The notes: generated by a model not told the origin, from the letters alone. Numbered from the stretch's first letter, positions 1 to 12,254 are shown. The stretch is 64,000 nt of DNA from Ovis canadensis (GCF_042477335.2 NC_091257.1:44734501-44798500), one strand, 5' to 3'. Numbers and translations are program-made.

Positions 1-475
1 ATTTTGCTGACAAAGATCCATATAGTGAAAGCTATGGTATGGTTTTTCCAGTAGTCATGCACAGATGTGAGAGTTGGACCATAAAGCAGACGAAGCACCA
101 AAGAATTGATGCTTTTGAACTGTGGTGTTGGAGAAGACTCTTGAGAGTCCCTTGGACTGCAGGGAGATCAAACCAGTCAATCCTAAAGGAAATCAGCCCT
201 GAATATTCACTGGAAGGACTAATGCTGCAGCTGAAGCTCCAATACTTTGGCCACCCAATGCGAAGAGCTGACTCATTGGAAAAGACCCTGGTGCTGGGAA
301 GGATTGAGGGCAGGAGGAAAAGGGGGCAACAGAAGATGAAATGGTTGGATTGCATCACTAATTCAATGGACATGAATTTGGGCAAATTTTGGATGATTAT
401 AGAGGACAGAGGAGCCTGGCGTGCTGCAGTCCACAGGGTGGCAAAGAGTCGGACATGACTTAGTGACTGAACAAC
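1..475 (+). mobile_element. BovB LINE 3' fragment, cut by window edge
   Basis: Decayed C-terminal part of the BovB (RTE-clade) ORF2, read in one frame from about 39 to 458. Diagnostic words include [28 protein letters not shown] and SLEKTLVLGRIEGRR, with the end VAKSRT just before the 3' tail. The left side is cut by the window. It is a retrotransposon relic and not a host gene. Confidence 0.93.
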
Positions 476-990
476 AGAAACTCTCCCACGTGCCTTCCTC
501 AGAGGCCCATGGCCATGGAGATAGAGTCCAAATTCCTGACATGACCTACGCTCCATAGTCACATAAACGTGGGCTCCAATTCTTGCTCTGTGTTTACAAG
601 TTTAGGACTAGCTGTGTTCACCTGAGATTTGCAACCAAACCTTAGTGTTCTCATCTGGAAAGCAACACCATTAGCAAACCGTCATTGCATTCTTGTTAGG
701 GTTGTCCCTCTTGCCAACCTGCATCCTGAGCCCAGCTTCCAGGCCCTGCTGTTGTTCCCAACCTCACCTCTGCCTTCTTTTCCTCTTTTGTGCCTCCTTC
801 TAGCCTGTCCTTCAAGACTCACCTCCAGCATCCCCTTCTCTTGGAAACCTGCCCCAGTCCCCCCTGGTCCTCAGGGCCTACTGTGCATCCCTTTCGTGTT
901 CTCATCCTTCCCAGCACTAACCTTCCAGGGTGTGTCCCTACCTCTTCCCATACCTAGCTGACTGTTTCTCAGGATAGATTTTCCGAAGTG
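476..990. other. Intergenic, no gene recognised
   Basis: Non-repetitive-looking, pyrimidine-rich sequence. The open frame at 629-961 is Pro/Leu/Ser rich and has no recognisable domain, so I treat it as chance. Confidence 0.5.
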
Positions 991-999
991 CGATCACAG

Positions 1000-1895
1000 G
1001 TCAAATGATACTTGTATTTTGAATTTAGATACCCAGGGCCAGATTGTGCTCATGAAAGGAGTATCAATTTCCACTCCCATAAGGACGGGATAAAATAATT
1101 TTATTTCCCTCAGCCTCACTAACCCTGGGTAGGACCATTCTTTTTAGTCTTTGCTAGGCTGATAGGTGAAAAATTTGATATATCATTGTAGTTTAATCAG
1201 ACTTTCTTTGATCGCTAACACTTCCTAGTATCACTAACACTTTGTGGTATCTGTAGTTCTACCTTTGTGAATTGCTTCTTTGCTTTTTGCTCATTTTTCA
1301 AGTGGAAAATTCCTCTTTCCCTTGTTGATTTGTAAAATGAGTTTTTATATTTACCTTTGCAAAGATGTATTGCAACTATTTCCCCTCATTTATTATTTAC
1401 CTATAAACTTACGTTGTATGTAGTTTTTTTTTTGTTTTTGTTTTTAACCATGAGAAAGTTTAAGACCTATCAATCTTTTTCTTTGCATTTCTGAGGTTTG
1501 TTTTGTACTTAGAAAGACATCCCTCACTGTAGGATTTTTAAAAATATTGTATCCAATGTTCTTAGAATAACTTTATGGAATTTTTTTTAACAGTCAATCC
1601 TTGGCCTATTCACAGTTTATTTGGATAGAGGATGTAAGATAGGGATCAATCTTTATTTTTCTGAAAAACACATAATATGTTATTTCAACAGTGTTGGGTC
1701 TTTTCTCCATGAATTACCAATTTAAGATATCTATATCATGTAACAAATTCATGTGTGTGTGTGTGTTCACATCTAGTTCCTGAACTCTTCATTCTTATCT
1801 GTTGGTCTGTCTTTCTGTTTCTTTATGAGATTTATACTCTTTCAGTTAATGTGGCCTGATAATGTATGTTGATATCTGGCAAGTCGACCCTAAAC
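1000..1895 (-). mobile_element. Ancient L1 fragment, antisense
   Basis: AT-rich text that follows the well-known antisense L1 ORF2/3' sequence of old mammalian L1s. Examples are the segment around 1155-1200 resembling 'gctgataggtgaaaaat...cattgtagttta', and later the 'ttgttgatttgtaaaatgag' and 'tctgttggtctgtctttctg' stretches. It is strongly diverged with no intact frame. The subfamily is not determined. Confidence 0.6.
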
Positions 1896-1899
1896 CAGC

Positions 1900-4310
1900 T
1901 TATTTTCTGTAATTCTCCTATGGCCTTATCATCCTAGAGTGAGGAAAGGACTCCTAACCCTCTTCAGTCCCAGAAGTTGATTGGGACACTGGCAACCTCG
2001 ATAGATTCATGGCCTGGATCAGTGAGTTCTTTTAGAAATCCTCATCACTGGGAGATAGCCTCAGACCTGAGGCCCGAACCTCCAGGAGGGCCTGTGCAAG
2101 TTTAGGCTATTTCTGTAACAGTGGAGGTTCTAGAAACTAGGTGTGGATCTTCTGGAGATTGATGATGGTAGAAGGTAAGGACAGAGGTGAAGGAGGGCCA
2201 GAAAAAGAATGATCTGATTTTGAACTCTGTTGTCATTCTGATTTATACTTAGTAACAACATGATCTCTAAAAAAGATTATTTTCTATTTCTATATTCAGA
2301 AATTTGGGACACTGAAGTGGATCTATTACTCTTCAAATAAGAATGTGGGAGAGGATGGATTGCAAACGTGAACACTGGGGACCAGAACATTGTGTGAAAT
2401 GTTCATTCATGGAAGGAATGAAGTGTTGTTTATTCATACCATGAAGTTCTTTTAATATTTTTAGGGTCAAGAAGGGGGAGAGTTTAACCCACTGCCTTAT
2501 ATGGGTTCTGTTCTAACCTTTCCTGAAAGAGGAATTCACCTCTTTCCTGAAAGAGGAATTTGCTTGAATTCACCATGCCTTCATTCACATATTCACGCTT
2601 CTGGCCACTGAAACTGTCTTGCTATCTTAACTCAGTCCAGTCCTGCAAAATGCCATCTGCCAGAAATAGCAGGGAAAGCAGCAGGCCAGGTTTGGATTAA
2701 GCCTGCCAAGAAGCTCTGCTGTAGAGCAGTTACGTGAGGAGGGGAAAGGGTTACACAGGTCAAATTCCACTGAAGCAAGGCTTGGGTTCAATCTTCCGTG
2801 GTCTGTGCTTTCCCAGTGATCAATGATTTTCCTTTAAGTAGATTATCCCCTTGGGGTATAACAATCTTTTGTTACCCTGCATTTTTGTGGTGACTAGATT
2901 TAACGTACAAATAGAAATTGCATGGATATGTTCTTCTGGGAATGAGGAGCAAATCAGCCTTAAGCTCGGCCTTCAGAGGTGACTTGTAAGATTGTGGATG
3001 GAGGGTGGTTTCTCTTTCGTTAGAAAACAACACATTTCGTTGATGTGGTGTCATCAGGAAATGTACAATACATGGGATTTCTCCAAAATGTTGCTAGAAT
3101 GTCAGGATGTCTTCAGGCATCTGATTCTGCTCTGAGTTTGCAAAATGAAACCCAGACTTTCCTTCTAGAGATGCAGACGGAGTTATTCCCATGTACAAGC
3201 CTGGCCAGGATGCATAAAAATGACTACTTCCTTAACTCTCAATTGTGTTATATGATTTTCCTTTGTCTGCATTCTTGACTCCCAATCAGTCCTCAGAGAG
3301 AAAAAAAGAAAAGAGAAAGAAAGATACTTTCAGTTTAATGTTTTTAGTAAAGGAAAATATTTTGCTTGACAATTAATAGTCCAAAAAACCCCCTTCTTCC
3401 CAAATTGAAATGCAACTGAATATGCAATTGTTGGCAATGAAGCCATCAGTGTACAACTGGGGTTTGTTGATTTGGTTTCAGTTTTAACTGGCAGCTTGTT
3501 CTTATTAACTATCTCTGGAAGAAAGGGTACCTCCTTCATGGTGACCACAAGAGGTTACTGAGGGTTTAGACCTGCCAGTCACAGAGATGGGCTCTGGTGG
3601 TACACAGGCAAAGGCAGAATTCCTGAGTAAGTGTGTAGATAGAGAGATGAAGACAGAATGACCTTCTGGGATGCTGTGAGAAAACACAGGATTACGGATG
3701 GGGATGCAGTTATGTCCTCACTGACTTGACAGAGAAGTGGGTTTGGGCCAAGGGAAAGAGGGGCCAAGAAAGGTGCTCCAGGCAGGAGGAAGCACCTCAC
3801 AAAGTCAGGGAGACACGATCAGGAATCCAGCGTGGGGAGAAAGTTGGTTCTTGTGGGAAGTAGACATGTTAGCCTCATGAAGGACCTCACATCCCGTTTT
3901 CTTGAGGAGTAAGCAGAGCCTCTAAGAAGCAGGCAGTGAAGTTGGGGTGACAGGCAGGAGACTCATGATCAGACTGATACTTTGACATGAACAGTTTGGC
4001 CAAAGGGTGGAAGAAGGACAAACAGGGATTGAAGGTGGTAAAGGCGATTAGCAGGCTGTTGTGATGAATGTGAAAACTAAAGCAAGCCTCAACCAGAGAG
4101 TGACAGAGGATGTAGAGGATGCTTTTGACTCGGCAAGCTTCACTGATGGTGAGGATGGAGAGAGAGAAGGGTCTAGAATGACTTCTCGGGTGTTTGGGCG
4201 GTTCGCGTGAAAGCAGAATTGTTGGTTGAGACAGAGAAGAGGGAGTAGGGTAGAGTGGGTCTGCCTTGGGTGCATGGGGTCTAAGTATACTTTTGTATTT
4301 GTGTCTGTAG
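1900..4310. other. Intergenic, mostly unique
   Basis: No gene is supported. A short tandem duplication lies at about 2519-2562, where a 'tttcctgaaagaggaatt' unit occurs twice. The region 3700-4280 is purine-rich on the plus strand and resembles a common ancient mammalian repeat in style, but I cannot name it. Open frames at 2872-3054, 3045-3278, 3330-3548 and 4048-4275 have no recognisable content. Confidence 0.45.
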
Positions 4311-4324
4311 CTTAGGAATGAACT

Positions 4325-4790
4325 CTGATCTAGAGAACTCCTCCCTCCCTCCTGCCCCCAGTAGCCACTGTTCCACTTTCTGTCTCTATGGATTTGACTA
4401 CTTTAGACATTTCATATTAGTGGAAGCACACAATATTTGTCCTTCTGTCATGTGGCACATATCAGAATTTCCTTCTTTTTAAGGCAGAACATTTCATTGT
4501 ATGGATGTACCGTTGTGTTTCTCCGTCCTTTAGTTGATGGACATTAAGGTTTTCACCTTTTGACTCTTTGAACACTGCTGCTATGAACATTCATGTGCAA
4601 GTATCTGTTTGATCTCCTGCTTTCAATTCTTCTGGGTCTATATTTAACTGTTTGCAGAACTGCCATACTGTTTTCCAGAGTGACCACACTATTTTACATT
4701 CCCATCAACTATGCACAAAGGTTCTAATTTCTCCACATCCTCACTAATACTTATTTTTTGGTTTTTGATTTGATAATAATTTGGCAACTC
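4325..4790 (-). mobile_element. Old L1 fragment, antisense
   Basis: The text matches the antisense L1 3' region: gccactgttccactttctgt, then 'ttgatggacattaaggttttcacc', 'aacactgctgctatgaacattcatgtgcaagta' in broken form, and 'gaactgccatactgttttccagagtgaccacac'. It is interrupted on the right by the SINE at 4791. No coding capacity remains. Confidence 0.75.
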
Positions 4791-5000
4791 TTGGGCTTCC
4801 CTAGTGACTCAGATGGTAAAGAATCTGCCTACAATGCAGGAGACCCTAGTTTGATCCCTGGGTTGGGGAGATCCCTTGGAGAATGAAATGGCTATCCACT
4901 CCAGTATTCTTGCCTGGAGAGTTTCCATGGACAGGGGAGCCTGATGGGCTATAGTTCCCATCCCATGGACTCACAAAGAGTTGGACACAACTGAATGATT
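4791..5000 (+). mobile_element. Bov-tA SINE
   Basis: The tRNA-Glu-type head (gggcttccctagtgactcag...ttgatccctgggttgggg) is followed by the Bov-A part (ccactccagtattcttgcctgg...catggac). A target-site duplication ttggcaact flanks it at 4781-4789 and 5003-5011. It is inserted in the old L1. Confidence 0.92.
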
Positions 5001-5040
5001 TTTTGGCAACTGTTATTTTATAAATAACATAAAGAAGAAT

Positions 5041-5394
5041 GAGCACTGAAGAACTGATGCTTTCAAATTGTGGTGCTGGAGAAGACTCTTGAGAGTCCCT
5101 TGGACATTAAGGAGATCAAAGAAGTCAATCCTAAAGGAAATCAATGCTGTAGCTGAAGCTCCAATACTTTGGCCACCTGACATGAAGAGCCAACTCATTG
5201 GAAAAGACCCTGATAATGGGAAAGATTGAAGGCAAAAGGAGAAGAGGGTGGCAGAGGATGAGATGGTTAGATAGTATCACTGACTCCATGGACATGAATT
5301 TGAGCAAATTCTGACAGATAGTGGAGGACAGAGGAGCCAGGCATGCTGCAGTCCATGGGATCACAGAGTTGGAAGCAACTGAGCGACTGAATAA
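5041..5394 (+). mobile_element. BovB LINE 3' fragment with internal deletion
   Basis: Typical BovB 3' coding region (ctggagaagactcttgagagtccctt, then ccaatactttggccacctg, then gatggttagatagtatcactgactcc). About 30 bp normally found between 'aaatca' and 'atgctg' is missing near 5142, so the frame is broken. It lies just right of a Bov-tA insertion. Confidence 0.9.
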
Positions 5395-5890
5395 CAACGA
5401 ATTTTAACTTTTCTCTCTTTGGAGCTTGTGGCAGAGATTGTTGGATATCCACCAAACTATTTCCACCTTCCCTTTTTCTTTGAGTACACAGCTAGATGAC
5501 ATTTCCAAGTAACACTTGTGGTAAGCAGGGCCTTGTGGCTGACTTCTGGCCAACAGAGTATATCTGCTGCTCCTAGGCCTGGCTCATAAAAATTTCTTGC
5601 TTTTTGTATACCATCCATTAGCTAAATGGAAAAGACTGCAAGGACCCATGGGAGGGCAGAGCTACAAGAGAAAAGGAATCTGGTACTGACCAAGAAATCC
5701 CATGGCAGACTTTGCATGAGCAGGAAAGAAAATTCTATCAAGTCACTAAAATTTGGGGATATTTGTTATAGTTGTTAGACTCTAACACAGGGCTGCACGA
5801 TCTTTCAATTTCGTTTTTCTCGGCTCGGCTGCTTCATTTCCTTGGAGGATTAGCTTTCTTAGCTTCCGCATACCTGAGGCAGAAGACAGC
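5395..5890. other. Intergenic, possible ancient repeat
   Basis: No gene seen. The stretch 5500-5765, ending 'gtcactaaaatttggggatatttgttatagttgtt', resembles the 3' part of a common ancient mammalian repeat. The family is not assigned. Confidence 0.35.
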
Positions 5891-5896
5891 CATCTC

Positions 5897-6257
5897 TTGG
5901 ATTTCCTTGGTGGTCCAGTGGCTAAGAATTCACCTGCTAATGCAGGGAACACGGGTTCAATCCCTGATATGGATTCAATCCCTGCTATGGAAAGATTTCA
6001 CATGCCTTGGGACAATTAAGCCCCTTCACCACAACTACTGAGCCTAAATTCTAGGGCCCAGGCATGGCAACTACATGTCACAAATACCGAAGCCCTCACA
6101 CCCAGAACCTGTGCTCCACAACAAGAGAAACTTCACAGTGAGAAATCCATACACAGCAACGAAGAGTAGCCCCCACTCACTGCAACTAGAGAAAGCCCAC
6201 ATGCAGCAACAGAGACCCAGAGAAGCCAAAAACAAACGAATAAATAATTTTGTAAAG
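5897..6257 (+). mobile_element. CHR/ART2-like tRNA-Glu SINE, near full length
   Basis: It begins ggatttccttggtggtccagtgg, continues through the tRNA-like B box (gggttcaatccctg) and the long tRNA-unrelated body (agtagcccccactcactgcaactagagaaagccc). It ends in a short A-rich tail. Imperfect target duplication agacagccatctc / agatagccacatct at 5884-5896 and 6263-6276. Confidence 0.9.
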
Positions 6258-6519
6258 AGAGAAGATAGCCACATCTAAAGTTGCATGTCCCTTCATTGCT
6301 TCCAGTTTTGAAATTAGTGGAGATTATCAGTATGGCTGAATTCTGTGACCAAGCTCTAGAGACAAGAGAATCTGAGAGGTCCCACTTGAGGCAGATACCC
6401 TCGCCTGTGCCAGTCTGCTAAGACCTGTCTACAAGCTGGGGGCTGCTGTGGGCCCCCCAGCAGAAAAGGGAGTTGTGAGCCTCACATGCACCCCTAAGAG
6501 TATCTACCACAACTCTGTT

Positions 6520-6672
6520 TCTTAAATGTGGTCAAATGATTCCCTGATTTAGTGTCACCTAGGGAATCAGACTCTCAGGGCTGGAGGGGTGAGGTGACTC
6601 CAGAAATCTGCATGTTTGACAACATGCTAGGTGATGCTGATGCTCTCTGAAATTGGAGAACCACTGTCCTAA
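6520..6672 (+). mobile_element. MER5-type hAT DNA transposon relic
   Basis: The pattern 'gtcacctagggaatcagactctcagggctgg...aggtgatgctgatgctctctgaaattggagaaccactg' follows the MER5A/MER5B layout, including the closing 'gagaaccactg'. It is non-autonomous and has no coding capacity. Confidence 0.65.
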
Positions 6673-6674
6673 CA

Positions 6675-7315
6675 CTCTCAATGGTGTTTTAATGCCTGAT
6701 CTTGACAAACATTTGTACAAAGATCTTTGTCTCAAAGATCGAGACAGAGTTAGAAATCCTCCTGTGAAAGGTCACCAGAAACGGGGCCTGCAAAAGCTCT
6801 CTTTGATTTAAAACTGTTTCTTCATATTTAATCAAAATTTCTTGAAATGCTTTCAGTTCCTTTGTGGTTATGTTCTAAGGATTTAGTTGGGCATTGCAAG
6901 CTCCAGTGGTTTGAGGGGCTGTGCAGGTATCATAAGCAAAAGCTGCAGACAGATTTAATCAATTAGAAATGATGGGATCCATGAGAAAATGGGGCATGTG
7001 TGCTCAGGTAAAGGCTTCCATACTTATAGCTGTGGTCACTGCCGTGGCCAGACAAAAGAACGTGTCTCAAGGCCATATTTAACAATAGAGGCTGTGAGTT
7101 TGGAGCCTTTGATAAGTAATCTCTTCTTCTATCCAGATAAAATGATTCTAATTCCTTTCCTCTTTATTCACATGACCTCTTCACTAGGAGTTGTTTTGCT
7201 ACTTGTTTTCAGATCCTTCTGTCTCTTCAAGAAGGTAGAGAAGGAAGTTCTCCCGAAGTTCATCTTATAACATGAAAACCATTAGTGCTGTGAAAAGGTC
7301 TTCCTTTTTTCTTTT
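6675..7315. other. Intergenic, no gene recognised
   Basis: The open frame at 6989-7270 carries no recognisable domain. I see no repeat family that I can name with confidence. Confidence 0.4.
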
Positions 7316-7319
7316 TAAA

Positions 7320-7726
7320 GTTTTTTTTTTTTTTTTGATGTTGACCATTTTTAAAATCTCTACTGAATGTGTCACAATATTGTTTCTACTTAACATTTTG
7401 TTTTTTTGACCATGAGGCATGTCTGGGTGGCTCAGTGGAAAGAATCTGCCTGCGATGAAGTAGATATGGGTTAGATCCCTGGGTCAGAAAGATCCTCTGG
7501 AGAAGGGAATGTCAACCCACTCCAGTATTCTTGTCTAGAAAATCTCATGGACAGAGGAGCAGTCTATCCCATGGCAGGTTGTAGTCTATGGGGTCGCAAA
7601 GAGTCAGACATGACTGAGTGACCGAGGATGCATGCACAAGGCGTGTAAAATCCTAGAACAGGGATCGAACCCACATCACCTTCATTGGAAGATGAAGTCT
7701 AATCACTGGACCACCAGGAAAGTGCC
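7320..7726 (-). mobile_element. CHR/ART2-like SINE, split by a younger SINE
   Basis: A minus-strand tRNA-Glu SINE starts at a T tract near 7320 (tgttgaccatttttaaaatctctactgaatgtgtcac). It resumes at about 7646 with 'gggatcgaacccacatcacc...ccactgga...accaccagg', the inverted B and A boxes. The interval 7421-7638 is a Bov-tA inserted into it. Confidence 0.87.
7421..7638 (+). mobile_element. Bov-tA SINE nested in an older SINE
   Basis: Contains gtggctcagtggaaagaatctgcctg, atgtcaacccactccagtattcttgtct and ggggtcgcaaagagtcagacatgactgagtgac. Flanks 'gaggcatg' and 'aaggcgtg' look like a decayed target duplication inside the host SINE. Confidence 0.88.
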
Positions 7727-7734
7727 TCTTTCTT

Positions 7735-8265
7735 TTTTTCTTTTCAATTGAAGTATAATTGATTGATTCTCTGTTTTTAAATGTCATTATTTCCAATACA
7801 GATTATCAATGTGTTTGTTTAGAACCTTGAATACTTAAGTATTTTCATTAAGGTAATATATAAACCTGAAGGAAAGTTTGGGGAAGAGAAAGAAAAAATA
7901 AGCAAAATTAATAAATCATTAATAAGCAACATTAATAAGCAAAATTAATAAATCATTTCTCCATCCAAAGTTATCACTGTGAACATTTTGATGTATTTTC
8001 TTCCAGTTTTTTTCCCCATAGAGAGTTTGAAAAATAATTTATTTTTAAACTCCATCTTGTTCCAGAAAGGATTAAAGACAACTAAAACACTTAGAAGTAA
8101 TTGTTTTATTCATCTGTATTTATGCAGATATATATATTTATATAATTGCAATCATATTGTGTGAATACATGAGTGCATGTATATGTGTTTTTTTTTAAGC
8201 CACACATCTAAGATACTTTTTATGTTGTTGCCTGTAACAGGAACATGGATAGAGCCCTTGCTATG
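7735..8265. other. AT-rich intergenic sequence with short direct repeats
   Basis: Between 7896 and 7956 a unit 'aataagcaaaattaataaatcatt' occurs twice, with a partial copy between. The rest is AT-rich and no gene is recognised. Confidence 0.5.
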
Positions 8266-8269
8266 TTAT

Positions 8270-8490
8270 CAGATGCTGCTGTTCTGAGAACTTTGCATGG
8301 ACCGTGATATTCAATTCCCATGATGAAGTGAGTGCTGTTATGAAGTCCCGTTTTCAAAGACTTTGGGGCACAGAGAAGTTCAGGGCTTGCTGTTCACAGA
8401 AAGAGGTGTGACTGGAACCAGGTATTTGCCAATCTGAATCCAGACTCTGCGAGCTTCACACCATGTTGTTCTGCCTTCCAGGCTTCTAAA
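8270..8490 (-). mobile_element. MIR SINE, antisense
   Basis: The order 'ggggcacagagaagttcagggcttgctgttcacaga...gtgactggaaccaggtatttg...aatccagactctgcgagc' follows an inverted MIR (tRNA-derived ancient mammalian SINE). Confidence 0.7.
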
Positions 8491-9034
8491 CTTCGGTAGT
8501 GTTACATAGTCTAAAAAATATATATAGATATATATATTTTTTTTTTCTTTTAAGCTAACAATACTAATTGATATTTAGGTACTTTCCAACATTTTACTAT
8601 TACAGATAATATTATAGAGATATCTCAGTAGAAACACACATATTTCTCTAAAAATGATATCAAACCATGTACATTGCTGAATCAATCAACACGCCTTTAG
8701 TGTACTGCCACAAAAGCTCTGCCAATTTGTATTCCAACCTGTCCTCTGAGAATACCTGTTTTCTTGCCAATATAGATCAACAATCTTTCAACTTTTGCTT
8801 AACAAAATGGGTGAAAAAAACTCATTAAAAGTTTGCATTTGCTTTATTACTAGTACAGGTATGTTTGTTGGTCACTTTAACTTTCTCTTCTGTGAATCGC
8901 CTATTAATAGTCTTTTCTCATTTTTCTATGCAGTTTTTTATTTTTTCTCTAATTGGTCTCAGGATTCTTTTATGTATTTTGGGTAGAAATTCACCGTTCA
9001 TTTCAGGGAGCGTTAAAAAGAATGAGCTAGGGTA

Positions 9035-9325
9035 CAAGTTAAGAACTTGGGCTCTGAAGCTAGGCTGGCTGCATTCACAATTTGGATCTGAAGCCAGGCT
9101 GGCTGCATTCATAATTTGGATCTACCACTTACTAGCTGTGTGTTCGTGGCCAAGTTACCCAACCTCTCTGAGCTGTTTCTTTATTTGAAAAATGGGAAAG
9201 ATAATAATAGTGCCTATCTCACATTGCCATAGGATTCAACAAATTAGGACACAGTAGAATAGTCATATCTGGCACCTAACAAAAAGCTCCATATGAAGCA
9301 GTTGTTATTATTATTTGCTGCAAAT
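9035..9325 (+). mobile_element. MIR SINE with internal 34-bp tandem duplication
   Basis: MIR core 'taccacttactagctgtgtgttcgtggccaagttacccaacctctctgagctgtttctttat...aatgggaaagataataatagtgcc' is clear. Just upstream, a 34-bp unit is repeated head to tail at 9056-9089 and 9090-9123 with two differences. Confidence 0.82.
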
Positions 9326-9329
9326 ATTT

Positions 9330-11195
9330 TCCTACCTGCTGCTCTTCTTTCACTTTGTGCTGTCTTTCGTGAGGAGCAAATTAAACATTTTTGAATAAAA
9401 CTCTTCCATCTCTGTAGAGCTTGCATTTCATGTCTTTTCTGAAGGAAGCTTCTCTAGCCTAAGGTTACGAACAAATTCTGTTTATTTTAACGTTGACAGA
9501 GCATGTATTTTCTCACGAATCCATCTGGAGTTTATGTTTGTGTCTACTGCAAGATAGAAATCTACCCGCTGTGTGGAAGAGGCAGTTCACGTGGATCGTC
9601 TGCCCTCAGGATGGCCAGTCCCCTTTCTGGGGACTGAGCTGGGTCTCTGCTGTGGGCTGGGGGGGCACCCTGAGTGGTAAGTGAGGGAAAATCAATGTTG
9701 GGCCACAGATCATCTCAGGGGCAACAGTCGATGGCACACGTCCTGTCTGTGTTCCAGGATGCTGCTGTCTAAGATTTTAATGGCCCCAGGCTGCTTGCCC
9801 TTTTGGCTTCCATCTGGGGCTGGCCAATGAGAAATATTGTTGAAAGATCAAAAGATAGATTAAAGAGAGATTGGATTATTTATTTATTCCTCTTCTTCTT
9901 CCCCTGTCCAGTCACAGATTTGCCCTCTGTAAGTAATTCTTCATTGAATGTTCCTCAGTTCAATCCTTTGAAAGTTCTGTAAGTGTCCTGCTGGAACTTT
10001 GATTAATATAGCGATGGAAATGAAATAAGTGAAAATGTGAAACCACAAAGGAGGAAGGCTTTAAGGCTGACACAGGTAATAGAACTGGTTAGCAAGCCCC
10101 TCGAAAATCTGAGCACTATCATTGAGCCCAAAACCATCCAGCTAGTTAATTACCAAGCCTGGACTTTAACTGTGTCCATCCAGCTTCTAAATGATGTTCT
10201 TTCTTCTCTACATGGTGCCTCATTTCTGCACCCGACTCCACATATTCCCTTGAAAATGGGCCTTGTCTTTGTGGGAAAAGAGCTTGCCGAATAGAAGCTA
10301 TCATATGATGATTTTCATATATAAATTATATATAATTTTGTACAATGTGTGTCTGTGTGTACTAGTATGAATACACAGATACTCATTCACATCTGAAGTT
10401 ATTTTTCTAAATATTAAAGGTGATTATTTTTGGCTGATGGAATTTTTACTCGCTTATAATTCTGTGTATTACATTTGAAATATTTTAGCAAAAATGCACT
10501 GTCTTATAATAATGAAAGTAAAAGCAAAATGTGAATCCTCATGCTGGGAGGGGGAATCTGAGCACTGTAAAGAAATGCACTGAATAAAGTCTACAGCTGA
10601 TGGCCATTCTTGTGATGATGGTCATTCTGGGCAAAGGTTAACTAACTGTTTCAACAATATGAGGTGCTCAGTTGAGATTTAAAGTTTGTGGTCTTGTGTC
10701 CTAGCATAAAACTATCTTTCAGGGTGAATATTTGTGTTATTTTTGTTGGGGAAGGAAAGTGAACTAAAAAGGGAGGGAGTAGATAGTGCTGCTGTCAACA
10801 CATAATTAAAAGGATTTTTTCAAGGTCATGTTTTTTAGGGACCTATGATTCTCATGAGATAACAAGGATGAAATGCAGCTTGAGCTATGGAGGCACTGAA
10901 GGAATTTTTAGTGATTGTATACAAAACCCTCTGACGTGCACTGAGACATTCTCTGAGCTTTAAAACTCCTTTAAAACTAACCTCATTATAACTGTGTGAA
11001 GGATTGCCCCAACTTTACCCACTTCTTATAAATAAGGACAGTATGGCATGGACTTGGTCACAATGATACAGCAAAAAGGTTAAGCTAAAAACTTAAAGCT
11101 CCCTTAAATAAGGAAGTTTAATTAAAAATACTTTCCTCAATACATTCATTATATTCTGATGGAATTAAACCCATCAGAATATAGCAAGGAGCAAA
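9330..11195. other. Intergenic, no gene recognised
   Basis: Mostly unique-looking sequence. 10070-10230 (cagctagttaattaccaagcctggactttaactgtgtcca) may be a decayed antisense MIR. The frame at 10037-10294 spans it and is not supported as a gene. A 13-bp perfect inverted repeat lies at 11150-11183. Confidence 0.4.
11150..11183. repeat. Perfect 13-bp inverted repeat
   Basis: Arms tatattctgatgg (11150-11162) and ccatcagaatata (11171-11183) are perfect reverse complements around an 8-nt AT-rich loop. It lies immediately left of a BovB fragment. No promoter or terminator role can be claimed. Confidence 0.75.
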
Positions 11196-11204
11196 GGAGA
11201 CAGC

Positions 11205-11510
11205 AAGGAGATCCAATCAGCCCATCCTAAAGGAAATCAGTCCTGAATATTCATTGGAAGGACTGATGCTGAAGCTGAAACTCCAATACTTTTGCCACCT
11301 GATGGAAAGAACTGAGTCATGGAAAAGACCCTGATGTTGAGAAAGATTGAAGGCAGGAGGAGAAGAGGATGACAAAGGATGAGATGGTTGGATGGCATCA
11401 TTGACTCAATGAAGTTGGTTTGAATAAGCTCTGGGAGTTGATGATGGACAGGGAAGCCTGGCGTGCTGCAGTCCATGGGGTGGCAAAGGGTTGGACGCAA
11501 CTGAGCGACT
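11205..11510 (+). mobile_element. BovB LINE 3' fragment
   Basis: BovB end region from 'ggagatccaatcagcccatcctaaagg' through 'ctgagcgac'. It ends in a short (tatc)n stretch instead of the (actgaa)n tail. Indels break the coding frame. Confidence 0.9.
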
Positions 11511-11559
11511 ATCTATCTATTAAACCCCAAATACTGTGTTAAAATATCCTACAATTTTC

Positions 11560-11835
11560 ACATGTAATTTACTATGTATATTTATTCATATATATATTCA
11601 AGTATACACTGGTATATTTAAAATGGATAACCAATAAGGACCTACTGTATAGCACAGGGAACTCTGTTCAATATTATGTGGCAGCCTGGATAAGAGGGGA
11701 GTTTGGGGGAGAATAGATACATGTACAGAGATGGCTGAGTCCCTTCACTGTTCACTTGAAACTATCACAACATTGATTAATCAGCCATATCCCATTACAA
11801 AACAAAAAGTTAAAATAATAAAATAAAAACCAACA
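11560..11835 (+). mobile_element. L1 3' UTR fragment
   Basis: Contains 'aaaatggataaccaataaggacctactgtatagcacagggaactctg' and an A-rich end 'aaaataataaaataaaaacc'. These are typical of ruminant-lineage L1 3' ends. Confidence 0.8.
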
Positions 11836-12254
11836 AAAATGATAAAGATATTTATTTTTTATAATTATTAAATAATCTCACATTCAGGTCTAAAACTTAT
11901 CAAACTTGTGTGTCTTGGTTTATTTTGGGATGACAATAAAGCTTAGCTTTATCTATTAATAAAAAAAACTTGAAAGTTCCTGATGTAATGGTATATTAAG
12001 TATTGGAAAACGATATTTAAAGAATCGGAATCCATCCTGCCTAATTCTGATTATCTCCTTATTGCTCATTAACTTGACTTATGAAAATGGTGCTCTTTCT
12101 CCCCTTTAATTCGTTCTAAGTACTTCCTATTTACTTAACTAACATGATATCAGATGTCAAGTGACTGAAATGTAACTAACCCTTGAACTGCTAGTCTGGC
12201 AGAGATGGGGAGCATGGGTTGGGGAAGTGTTGTCATTTAAAGATGTTATATGGA

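Noticed and set aside
629..961. 110-codon Pro/Leu/Ser-rich frame
   Set aside because: Pyrimidine-biased composition without a domain or gene context.
10037..10294. 85-codon plus-strand frame
   Set aside because: Overlaps a probable decayed MIR and has no recognisable protein feature.
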